Assembly (NCBI GenBank): GCA_036503775.1
Contig: DASXWH010000007.1
Coordinates: 1 to 45,372, forward strand
Length of the DNA: 45,372 bases
Reading direction: 5' to 3'
DNA from: Ohtaekwangia sp036503775
GTDB lineage: Bacteria; Bacteroidota; Bacteroidia; Cytophagales; Cyclobacteriaceae
This document shows, piece by piece, positions 35,487 through 43,444 of the stretch. Position numbers and translations under genes: made by a program. Each line of letters opens with the position of its first letter. Position 1 is the stretch's first letter. Below the pieces are notes generated by a model. The model saw only the letters and a program-made list of their open reading frames with translations, had not been told where the DNA came from and did no database searches.

Positions 35487-36431
35487 TCAAGGGGTTGTTA
35501 AAAGGTGTTGTTCAAACCATTCTGCTACTTTCTGATATTCTACTTCTATATTACCCCAGCCATGATTGCCGTCTTCTTTAACAATCAGCGTTGACGGAAC
35601 TTCATTTTCTTTGAGTTTTGACAGGAATCTTTCTGATTGGCGTAATGGAACATACGGATCACGTGCGCCATGTATTAAAATTATAGGCGGTGTTTTGTTG
35701 TTTACGAATTCGTAAGGAGATAGTGAACGAAGCACGGCTATTTGTTCTTCCCATGGTTTGTCAGTAAGACCCCAGGATTGCCTGACAAAGTCAGGAGCTT
35801 TTTCAAGATACGATTGACCATCCTTTGAATAATTCATTAAATCAGCGGGAGGATAAAAAACGCCCGCAGCCTGGATGCGAGCTGATACAGAATCAACAGG
35901 ATCTGGTCGTAGCGCCATACTTGGAGGAATATCTTTAGAAACAGGGTCCTGTTCATCTCCGATACCGGTTGCCACCAGAAGAGAAAGATAACCACCTGAA
36001 CTTGCCCCTGTGATCGCTATTTTGTCCGGATCAATTTTATACGTTTCAGCATGATAGCGAATGAACCGAACAGCCCGATAAATATCCTTTACAATTTCCT
36101 GCACGGTAAATTTTGGACTGGCACTGTGACTGATCAGAAAAACAGTCTGGCCGCGTTCCAGAAATGGTTTATAAAATTCGGGTTCAATAAAGCCTGTTTC
36201 GCTCCATCGTGCATCAGACCGAAAACCAGCACTGATCAAAAAAATTACGCCAATACCATTCGGAGTTTTCGGTTGCATAACATCCATCGTGAGTGCCATC
36301 CCGAACTTCCGACCATAAACAACATCTACCGTTTGAGTGGATTTTGTACTGTTTAGCAGCCAAAGCCCAGCGAATACAAATAGTGTAAAAGCCAGACATA
36401 TGAATACAAAGACAGATCGGTTCTTCCACAT
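35487..36431 (-). CDS. Alpha/beta-hydrolase (esterase), exported or membrane-anchored
   Basis: This 314-residue alpha/beta hydrolase starts with an uncleaved-looking N-terminal hydrophobic helix (8-26, FVFICLAFTLFVFAGLWLL). The nucleophile elbow is GASSG (Ser144), the acidic residue is in LIHGARDPYVP and the catalytic His in EDGNHGWGN. FLISAGFRSD may supply the oxyanion hole. Layout resembles the BD-FAE/dienelactone-hydrolase-like esterases that act on carbohydrate or small esters; the substrate is unknown. It is convergent with the GH57 gene (31-base gap) and lies 63 bases downstream of the ABC permease on the same strand. Confidence 0.82.
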   Translation of the reverse strand: MWKNRSVFVFICLAFTLFVFAGLWLLNSTKSTQTVDVVYGRKFGMALTMDVMQPKTPNGIGVIFLISAGFRSDARWSETGFIEPEFYKPFLERGQTVFLISHSASPKFTVQEIVKDIYRAVRFIRYHAETYKIDPDKIAITGASSGGYLSLLVATGIGDEQDPVSKDIPPSMALRPDPVDSVSARIQAAGVFYPPADLMNYSKDGQSYLEKAPDFVRQSWGLTDKPWEEQIAVLRSLSPYEFVNNKTPPIILIHGARDPYVPLRQSERFLSKLKENEVPSTLIVKEDGNHGWGNIEVEYQKVAEWFEQHLLTTP

Positions 36432-36494
36432 AGTACGTGGAAGATACCTAAAATCCTTTTTACGATAAAACCTGAAAACCTCGGGCTACAAGTG

Positions 36495-38930
36495 TTATTC
36501 GCTTCGAAGAGATTTTACCGGGTTCTCGCGGGCAGCACGTATTGCCTGGTAACTAATGGTCAACGTTACGATAAGCAATATCAACAGGAAGCTTATTCCA
36601 TACGTCAGGAAATCAATCGAGGTGTGAAAAATGAAATTCGTCATCCATTGGTTAAGGAAGTAATATGAAAACGGCACCGCTAAAACAAAGCCGATCAATA
36701 TCAACAATGCAAAATCACGGTAAATAATCGTCAATATGTTTCCGATAGTAGCCCCGAGAACTTTGCGAACACCGATTTCTTTGACTTTTCGCTGAACCGT
36801 AAACAATACCAATCCATACACTCCCAGGCAGGCAATCAAAATCCCAATCACCGTAAACACCTGAATGATCGTACCGAAATTCTGATAATTAGCGTATTGC
36901 AGGTTCAGTTGTTCATCCAGGAAAGTGTATTCAAATGCCTTTTCAGGGAATATCTGATTCCACTGCGTTTCGATTTTCTCCAGAATGGCAGACACATTTT
37001 GATTATCGAACTTGATGGATAAGGTGTTAAACTGATCAGGATCCAGTTCAACCAGCATCGCTGAAATAGGTGTTGCCAGAGACGCAAAATTAAAATCCTT
37101 AATTACACCAATTACTTTTCCCTTCTTTCCTTCGCGGTCAATAGTTCTTCCCAATGCTTTTTCAGGTGTCTCCCATTTAAATTCACTGACCGCACTTTCG
37201 TTCACAACAAAGCCTTCTGCTTCATCTGTACCAAAGTCGCGTGAAAAACCACGACCTGCAACCAACTCCATTCCATACGATTTTAGAAAATCATAGTCGA
37301 CCGACATATTGGCAACAAATAAGTTATCCTCCTGCGTAAACCCTTCAGGAATAGTTCCTCTATATACCGTTCCAAGTCCGGGAGGGCCTGATGATAAAGT
37401 GGTGTACTGCACACCGCTTTGCGACTCAATAACATCACGGAAAGTTTGCAGACGTGACCTGAATACAGAATCCTGCTGATTGAATATGGCATTCAGGTTC
37501 TGGCTGAACAAGGGCACGTTTATTATCTGATCTTTCTGAAAGCCAAGAGGTCTGCTTTGTAAGAAATCAATCTGTTTCATGATCAACAATGAACCAGACA
37601 ACAGCATACAGGCGATGGTTAACTGAAACACCACGAGTGCTTTTCGCAAAAATTGATTCTCATGACCAGAAACACCTTTACCTTTCAGGGCTCCTACGGA
37701 TTCAAATTGTGTTACAAAGTAAGAAGGGTATCCCCCGGCCAGCAGGGTAATAAAAAGAATGAGAATAACGGATACAAAAATCATTTGCTGATCAACTACA
37801 TCCATAAACTGCAGGCTCTTTCCGGTGAGCTGGTTGAGTAGTGGCAATGACAAGTTGAAGGCCGCGTAGGCAATACCCATGGAGATCAATACAAACAAAA
37901 AACTCTCCGCCAGGAACTGAGCGATCAACTGATAGCGCATGGAACCTAAAATCTTCCGTATGCCAATTTCCTTTATCCGGGTGAATGACTGTGCTGTGCT
38001 TAGGTTGATGTAGTTGATACAGGCAATGATGAGCGTCAGCAGACCAACACCCAGAAAGATATAAATGTTAGACATCGTATTGGTTGCGGAAGGCTCTGCC
38101 AGCAATGTGCTCTTCAGGTGTATATCCGTAATGGGCATTAAGGCAAAAACCTGCCCGACAAGAAACCGGGGCTGAGCATATTTTTTCATAAAGGCTTCCA
38201 TATTACTGTTCACCTTTTCAGGGTCTGCACCAGGTTTTAGCATCACATAGGTATACGAATGGCTTATTATAAAATTAATAGCCAGATTGTTCCGCAGTAA
38301 TTGGCCCGTTTGATCGGTTTCCAGGTCGAACATATTTTCATAAGGAACAAGCATGTTAAACCTGACGTGCGAGTTTTCCGGAAAATCTTTTACAACGCCA
38401 ACAACTTTAAAGGGATGCTTCCCCGAAAATATCAATGATTCACCAATCGGATTTTCTTCACCAAAATACTTTGTAGCCATTTCCTCGTTGATCAGTACGG
38501 TAAACTTCCCGTTTAGCGCATCATCAAGTTTACCTTTCACAAGCTCGAAGGTGAACATCTTCGTAAAAGCAGAATCAGCGAAATAAACATTGCTTTCTTC
38601 GAATACTTCAGTCTCCCCAGGCCTGGACACCGTTACATTTCTTCCGTAGATCCTTGCCGTTTCCTCCACCTCAGGAAAGAAGTCTTTCATTACCGGTGCA
38701 ATGGGAGGTGGTGTACTGGCCAGTTCAAGTCCGTTTGGTGCTGTGTAACGAAGACGATAAAGCCGGTCTCCATTCTCATTAAACTTGTCGAAGCTTAACT
38801 CATGCCGGACATAAGTAAAAATAAGAAGGGCCAATGCCAGCCCGCAGGTCAAACCCACGAAATTGATCAATGAATAGGCCTTGTATTTAAGAATATTACG
38901 GCCAGCGGTTTTGAAGAAATTGCGCAGCAT
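36495..38930 (-). CDS. FtsX/MacB-like ABC transporter permease
   Basis: This 811-residue protein is one of the double-repeat FtsX-domain permeases typical of Bacteroidota. Each half has a membrane helix, a periplasmic MacB_PCD domain and an FtsX block of three helices: N-terminal helix at about 20-43 (YSLINFVGLTCGLALALLIF), then EIGIRKILGSMRYQLIAQFL (about 310-330), and the second block IKEIGVRKVLGATIGNILTI near the C-terminus. Such proteins form MacB-like mechanotransducing complexes that export peptides, lipoproteins or toxins or sense the envelope; no ATPase gene lies next to it. A perfect 18-bp palindrome (38940-38957) lies just upstream of the start. Confidence 0.92.
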   Translation of the reverse strand: MLRNFFKTAGRNILKYKAYSLINFVGLTCGLALALLIFTYVRHELSFDKFNENGDRLYRLRYTAPNGLELASTPPPIAPVMKDFFPEVEETARIYGRNVTVSRPGETEVFEESNVYFADSAFTKMFTFELVKGKLDDALNGKFTVLINEEMATKYFGEENPIGESLIFSGKHPFKVVGVVKDFPENSHVRFNMLVPYENMFDLETDQTGQLLRNNLAINFIISHSYTYVMLKPGADPEKVNSNMEAFMKKYAQPRFLVGQVFALMPITDIHLKSTLLAEPSATNTMSNIYIFLGVGLLTLIIACINYINLSTAQSFTRIKEIGIRKILGSMRYQLIAQFLAESFLFVLISMGIAYAAFNLSLPLLNQLTGKSLQFMDVVDQQMIFVSVILILFITLLAGGYPSYFVTQFESVGALKGKGVSGHENQFLRKALVVFQLTIACMLLSGSLLIMKQIDFLQSRPLGFQKDQIINVPLFSQNLNAIFNQQDSVFRSRLQTFRDVIESQSGVQYTTLSSGPPGLGTVYRGTIPEGFTQEDNLFVANMSVDYDFLKSYGMELVAGRGFSRDFGTDEAEGFVVNESAVSEFKWETPEKALGRTIDREGKKGKVIGVIKDFNFASLATPISAMLVELDPDQFNTLSIKFDNQNVSAILEKIETQWNQIFPEKAFEYTFLDEQLNLQYANYQNFGTIIQVFTVIGILIACLGVYGLVLFTVQRKVKEIGVRKVLGATIGNILTIIYRDFALLILIGFVLAVPFSYYFLNQWMTNFIFHTSIDFLTYGISFLLILLIVTLTISYQAIRAARENPVKSLRSE

Positions 38931-38939
38931 AGCGGGAGG

Positions 38940-38957
38940 TTTAAAGTATACTTTAAA
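38940..38957. promoter_or_regulatory. Perfect 18-bp palindrome upstream of ABC permease
   Basis: TTTAAAGTATACTTTAAA is perfectly self-complementary with no loop and ends ten bases before the ABC permease ATG (38930). This is a natural position for repressor binding. It is A/T-rich, so chance is more likely than for a mixed palindrome, but 18 exact bases is long. Confidence 0.4.
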
Positions 38958-39106
38958 AGTCGGCTCCCTGGAGAAGAAATTACATCACATAGTAACCAAG
39001 TTGAAGAGCGGTGATACGCGTTGGCAAATTCGTGTTTTTCATAGATGAAAGGTCATCATGAAAATATTTGTATTTATACATCACCCAATAAAGGGGACAA
39101 CTATTT

Positions 39107-41722
39107 CTAACTTTTGGTTGGTGGCTGAATAAGTTTTGCCACTAACCCCGTCCAACCTGTCTGGTGCGTTGCTCCTACCCCTCTGCCGTTGTCGCCATGG
39201 AAATATTCGTAGAAAAGAATGTAGTTGTTGAAGTTTGAGTCATTCTGGATATGCGGGTGATTACTGAACACCGGACGCTTACCATCTTTATTCCTGACAA
39301 AAATTTTAATAAGACGTTCAGAGATGTCGTCCGCTATTTCACGCAGTGTTCTCATGTTCCCTGACCCCGTTGGATACTCTACTTTAAAATCGTCTCCATA
39401 GTAATGATAAAACCGCTGAAGTGATTCAATCAGTAAATAATTTACCGGAAACCATATCGGGCCTCTCCAGTTTGAGTTTCCGCCAAACAACGTGGTATCA
39501 CTTTCACCCGGTGTATACTTTACCACAAATTCATTTCCGTTGGAATAAAAACGAAACGGATTTTTCTCATATACTTTGGATAAAGCACGAATACCAAAAT
39601 CAGAAAGAAATTCTTTCTCATCGAGCATACGCCTGAGAATACGTTTCATCCGATGGCCGCGCAGCAATGAAAGCAAGTGTCTTTCATTTTTACCTTTTTC
39701 GCCCCAGCGCGAGATCAACCCGGCCAGGTCAGGCCTGTTCTGCAAAAACCATTCAAGCCGGTGCGTAAATTCGGGCATGGTTTGAAAAAGCTCTTCATCC
39801 AATACCTCCACAGCGAACAAGGGTATCAATCCCACCATGGAACGTATCTTCATGGGTGTTCTCTTGTCATCCGGGGTGTGCAGTACGTCATAGAAAAATT
39901 CATCCTCTTCATTCCATAGATCAATATTTTCAAAACGGATGGCGCCAGCGATGTACAGAAAATGTTCAAAAAATTTTGTAGCGAGGCTTTGATACGTTGA
40001 GTTTTCTTTGGCTAATTCCAATGCTATTCGCATCATATTCAGGGTGAACATTGCCATCCAGCTTGTTCCATCCGTTTGCTCAATGTATCCTCCGGTGGGT
40101 AAGTGCGCACTACGGTCAAAGACACCGATGTTATCCATTCCTAAAAAGCCACCCTGAAAAATATTATTCCCATTGTTATCTTTTTTGTTTACCCACCATG
40201 TGAAGTTTAACAACAGTTTATGAAATACTTCTTCCAGAAATTTGCGATCCGGTTTACCCTGAAGTTTTTGGTCGATCTTATAAATCCTCCAGGTAGCCCA
40301 GCCATGAACCGGAGGATTAACATCACTGAATGTCCACTCATACGCAGGTAGCTGACCATTCGGATGCATGTACCATTCTTTGGTAAGCAACAGGAGCTGG
40401 TGCTTTGCAAATTCAGGATCGATCATAGCCAGAGGAATAGCGTGAAATGCCAGATCCCACGCTGCATACCAGGGATATTCCCATTTGTCGGGCATGGAAA
40501 TGATGTCGGCATTATTCAGGTGCGTCCATTCACGGTTTCTTCCATTTCTGCGATTTGGTGGTGGTGCTGGTTGGTTAGGATCTCCGTTCAACCAACGTGC
40601 AACTTCATAATAATAAAACTGTTTACTCCACAACATACCTGCAAACGCCTGGCGCTGGATTTCTTTCCGATCGCTATCGGTTATTCCTTTTTGCAGATCA
40701 TTGTAAAACTCGTTTGCTTCATCAACGCGTTTTTTCAATTGCGCATTGAATTCTTTGAAAGGATCTGTGAGGAATGATTTTGAAAGTCTCAGCCGGACTG
40801 ACTTTGATTTTCCTGCGCCTAATTTCACCACATAGTTCAACGCTGTCTTTGTTCCACGCTGAACGTGATTAATCGCTTCTCTTCTTCCACCAATGATGTA
40901 GTCATTAATGCCATCCTTAAAAGTACCAGGCTTATAAAAATTGTAGAGTTTTGCGGTATTCGTTTCGTTCTCACAAAAAAGGGTTTCATACTTACCGTCC
41001 GCGAAAAGGTAAAAGCCGCCTAACTCCGGATGATTGATCTTAATGGTCCGTTCATCGTCCAGATACATTTCGGGTTTGGAAACGTGTTCACTCCATGACC
41101 ATGTGTTCCGGAACCATGCCTGCGGTAGAACATGCAGAACAGACTCTTCATTTCCCAGATTGTGTACAGATATATTAATCAGAATATCCTGATCGTCAGC
41201 TTTTGCGTATTCAACAAACACATCAAAATATGCATTGTCATCAAAAATGCCGGTATCGATCAGTTCATACTCCGGATCCAGTTTTCCTCTTTTCCGATTT
41301 TCCTGTAACAGTTTTTCATACGGAAATTCACACTGTGGATATTTATACAGCATCTTCATATAGGAATGAGATGGCGTGCTATCGAGGTAGTAATAATATT
41401 CTTTACAATCTTCCGCGTGGTTCCCCTCATACCCCGCAAGGCCGAACATACGCTCTTTTATAATAGGATCCTTTTTATTCCACAGCGCCACCGAAAAACA
41501 AAAAAGTTGCTTATCATCACTGATACCGGCAATCCCCTCTTCTCCCCAACGGTAGGCTTTACTTCTGGCTGCATCGTGTGTTATAAATCCCCAGGCATTT
41601 CCATTTTCGCTATAATCCTCGCGCACTGTACCCCATTGCCTCTCGGTCAGGTAAGGACCGAATTTTCGCCAGTTCTTTTTTTTGTCGCGGTCTTCAATGA
41701 GTCGTTGTTTTTCTGCCGTCAT
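39107..41722 (-). CDS. GH63-like glucosidase (MGH1-type)
   Basis: This 871-residue cytosolic protein belongs to the bacterial GH63-type glucosidases. The N-terminus has the family pattern ERQWGTVREDYSENG and WGEEGIAGISDDKQ, then a beta-rich domain, and a C-terminal (alpha/alpha)6 barrel with WDLAFHAIPLAMIDPEFAKH, GGYIEQTDGTSWMAMF and WRGPIWFPVNYLL. GH63 hydrolyses terminal alpha-glucose units by inversion; bacterial members act on small glucosides or storage sugars, but the substrate here is unknown. It is preceded by the SDR gene on the same strand, with 149 bases between them. No signal peptide was seen. Confidence 0.9.
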   Translation of the reverse strand: MTAEKQRLIEDRDKKKNWRKFGPYLTERQWGTVREDYSENGNAWGFITHDAARSKAYRWGEEGIAGISDDKQLFCFSVALWNKKDPIIKERMFGLAGYEGNHAEDCKEYYYYLDSTPSHSYMKMLYKYPQCEFPYEKLLQENRKRGKLDPEYELIDTGIFDDNAYFDVFVEYAKADDQDILINISVHNLGNEESVLHVLPQAWFRNTWSWSEHVSKPEMYLDDERTIKINHPELGGFYLFADGKYETLFCENETNTAKLYNFYKPGTFKDGINDYIIGGRREAINHVQRGTKTALNYVVKLGAGKSKSVRLRLSKSFLTDPFKEFNAQLKKRVDEANEFYNDLQKGITDSDRKEIQRQAFAGMLWSKQFYYYEVARWLNGDPNQPAPPPNRRNGRNREWTHLNNADIISMPDKWEYPWYAAWDLAFHAIPLAMIDPEFAKHQLLLLTKEWYMHPNGQLPAYEWTFSDVNPPVHGWATWRIYKIDQKLQGKPDRKFLEEVFHKLLLNFTWWVNKKDNNGNNIFQGGFLGMDNIGVFDRSAHLPTGGYIEQTDGTSWMAMFTLNMMRIALELAKENSTYQSLATKFFEHFLYIAGAIRFENIDLWNEEDEFFYDVLHTPDDKRTPMKIRSMVGLIPLFAVEVLDEELFQTMPEFTHRLEWFLQNRPDLAGLISRWGEKGKNERHLLSLLRGHRMKRILRRMLDEKEFLSDFGIRALSKVYEKNPFRFYSNGNEFVVKYTPGESDTTLFGGNSNWRGPIWFPVNYLLIESLQRFYHYYGDDFKVEYPTGSGNMRTLREIADDISERLIKIFVRNKDGKRPVFSNHPHIQNDSNFNNYILFYEYFHGDNGRGVGATHQTGWTGLVAKLIQPPTKS

Positions 41723-41743
41723 GGTAGAGTTTGAGGTTTAAAG

Positions 41744-41763
41744 CCTGCCTTCCGGCAGACAGG
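41744..41763. repeat. REP-like hairpin
   Basis: CCTGCC TTCC GGCAG followed by ACAGG forms a small G/C-rich hairpin (5-bp stem, loop TTCC) 20 bases upstream of the GH63 start. Short CCTGCC...GGCAGG hairpins of this kind recur in intergenic DNA of many Bacteroidota; only one copy lies in this window, so a repeat status is inferred. Confidence 0.35.
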
Positions 41764-41842
41764 TCTAAAGTTATCCTATACAGAAAAATAATGTTTAGAA
41801 TTCGAGCTAACTAAAATTATCCAACGGCAGTTTAATATTAAA

Positions 41843-41868
41843 CTTTAAACATTAAACCTTTAAACATT
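41843..41868. repeat. Pair of 11-bp direct repeats
   Basis: CTTTAAACATT occurs at 41843-41853 and again at 41858-41868, a 15-base period, in the A/T-rich gap between the SDR stop and the GH63 promoter region. Could be a regulator site or slippage of low-complexity DNA. Confidence 0.3.
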
Positions 41869-41871
41869 TGG

Positions 41872-42684
41872 CTATCCGTTGTCTTCGAATCCTGGATACA
41901 GTAACATTCCACCATCTACAAACAACGTGATCCCATTTACATATTCTGAATCATCGGAAGCGAGCCATACCGCTGCACCACCAATATCATCAACTTCTCC
42001 TATTCTTTTGGCTGGAATCAGTTTTAACAAATTAGTATACGATTCCGGAGTTTGCCATGCAGCATGATTGATCGGGGTTCGGATAGCACCAGGTCCAATG
42101 CTGTTCACTCTGATTTTCAATGGGGCATACTCCTGTGCAATGGTCTTCATCAACATCATTACACCACCCTTGGAAGCTGCATAGTTGGCATGACCAGCCC
42201 AGGGAATTACTTCATGCACAGAACTCATACATATAATCTTTCCGGCAGATTTAGAACGTTCTGGCACAATACCTCTTCTCATAAATTCTTTTATAGCCTC
42301 ACGGGAGCAAAGAAACTGCCCGGTAAGGTTGATGCTTATTACATGATTCCACTCTTCCAATGTCATGTTGTGAAACCTGGCATCCTTTTGCAGCCCGGCA
42401 TTATTTACCAAAATATCTACAGTACCATAACGCCCGAATGTTTGCTGAAACATATTCAGCACATCCTGCTCGTTGCTTACATCAGCTTTAACCGTAATAC
42501 CTTCGCCACCCTTTTGCTTTATCTCCGCTAATACTTTTTCTGCTTTGTCAGGACTGTTAGAATAATTGACAACAACGCTCGCGCCCTCAGCTGCCAGTGC
42601 TTTAGCCACACCTGCTCCAATTCCTGAACTGGCACCGGTTATAATAGCTACTTGTCCCTGCAGTTTTTTTGATTTTGTAGTCAT
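41872..42684 (-). CDS. Glucose-1-dehydrogenase-like SDR
   Basis: This 270-residue short-chain dehydrogenase has TGASSGIG (17-24), NNAG (94-97), the catalytic Ser155 region SSVHEVIPWAGH, and Tyr168/Lys172 (YAASKGG). SSVHEVIPW before the YAASKGG is diagnostic of the Bacillus-type glucose 1-dehydrogenase subgroup, which oxidises beta-D-glucose to gluconolactone with NAD(P). Substrate is from homology only. With the GH63 glucosidase just downstream it could oxidise released glucose (inference). It is one of two SDRs in the window. Confidence 0.88.
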   Translation of the reverse strand: MTTKSKKLQGQVAIITGASSGIGAGVAKALAAEGASVVVNYSNSPDKAEKVLAEIKQKGGEGITVKADVSNEQDVLNMFQQTFGRYGTVDILVNNAGLQKDARFHNMTLEEWNHVISINLTGQFLCSREAIKEFMRRGIVPERSKSAGKIICMSSVHEVIPWAGHANYAASKGGVMMLMKTIAQEYAPLKIRVNSIGPGAIRTPINHAAWQTPESYTNLLKLIPAKRIGEVDDIGGAAVWLASDDSEYVNGITLFVDGGMLLYPGFEDNG

Positions 42685-42897
42685 AGGATCTTTTGCATTC
42701 AGGTTATTCTGGAACAGGTATAGTAAACGCCTCAGTAACCCAACATGACTACTACCTAAGCCGGAAGTTTAAGAAATAAAAGTTACACAATTTGACTGAC
42801 AAAGCAGCCAGGCATTATGAGCAATTCAGTGGAGGGACCAAGGGGATTGATCCCTGAAGCAATGAATGGAATTATAACTGTTGATTGTGATTAAACC

Positions 42898-43257
42898 TTA
42901 GATCTGGTTGACACTATAACGCTCATTCATGATCTTCTCAAGCTTTTTGCGTTGCTTAGGATCAAGTGTTTGCCAAATCAGCTGACTGCGGTTTCGTAAA
43001 GATTCAGATACCTTAGTTCTCAGCGCTGTACGATTGTCATGCTCTCTTTCAAATGTTTCCTGCAACTCTTCGTAAAACTTATAGTTGATTTCACGGATCC
43101 GGTTAGACTGCGTTGAATTCAGGTTCAATTCATTCTTCCAGAACAATGGATCATACTTGATAAGCCCATTGGCCGATATTTGTGACTGTGTTTGAGACCA
43201 GGCCTGGCTGGCTGCCAATAGTATAAAGAATAAGGTGAGCTCGCGACTTACTTTCAT
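42898..43257 (-). CDS. Spy/CpxP-like periplasmic protein
   Basis: This 119-residue protein has a Sec signal peptide (LTLFFILLAASQAWS, cleavage near residue 21). The mature part is helical and contains LNLNSTQSNRIREIN, which resembles the LTxxQ motif of Spy/CpxP/ZraP proteins, and a second similar LDPKQRKKLEKI near the end. These proteins act as periplasmic chaperones or metal-stress sensors. The match is moderate; there is no His/Cys metal cluster. It stands alone between the SDR and the esterase genes. Confidence 0.55.
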   Translation of the reverse strand: MKVSRELTLFFILLAASQAWSQTQSQISANGLIKYDPLFWKNELNLNSTQSNRIREINYKFYEELQETFEREHDNRTALRTKVSESLRNRSQLIWQTLDPKQRKKLEKIMNERYSVNQI

Positions 43258-43284
43258 CGTGAAGAAATTAAATCTAAATCGTTT

Positions 43285-43444
43285 TCAGGACGTTGGTGTA
43301 TCCTTATCTGATACAAGAAACGAATTTGTTGAGAAATAATTTCTATCCGGGCTAACTTTATAGACTACACCGTTTGAAAGATCGACAAATACGGAAAATT
43401 CTACTTCCTTCCAGACGCCTGAGATGCGTTCAGATAACTTTACT
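43285..43444 (-). pseudogene. Coding-like remnant without a start
   Basis: On the minus strand, just after the sialate esterase stop, an open frame reads HHEKVKLSERISGVWKEVEF, continues with NGVVYKVSPDRNYF and ends with SDKDTPTS and a TGA at 43287-43285. The composition is protein-like, but an in-frame TGA lies immediately upstream and no ATG, GTG or TTG exists in the frame. It may be the tail of a decayed gene or chance. It is not annotated as an active gene. Confidence 0.3.

Noticed and set aside
40364..40777. 137-codon plus-strand frame opposite the GH63 gene
   Set aside because: Fully antisense to a conserved catalytic domain with no motif of its own.
42052..42531. 159-codon plus-strand frame opposite the glucose-dehydrogenase-like SDR
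   Set aside because: Antisense to the active-site region of the SDR; composition is not protein-like.
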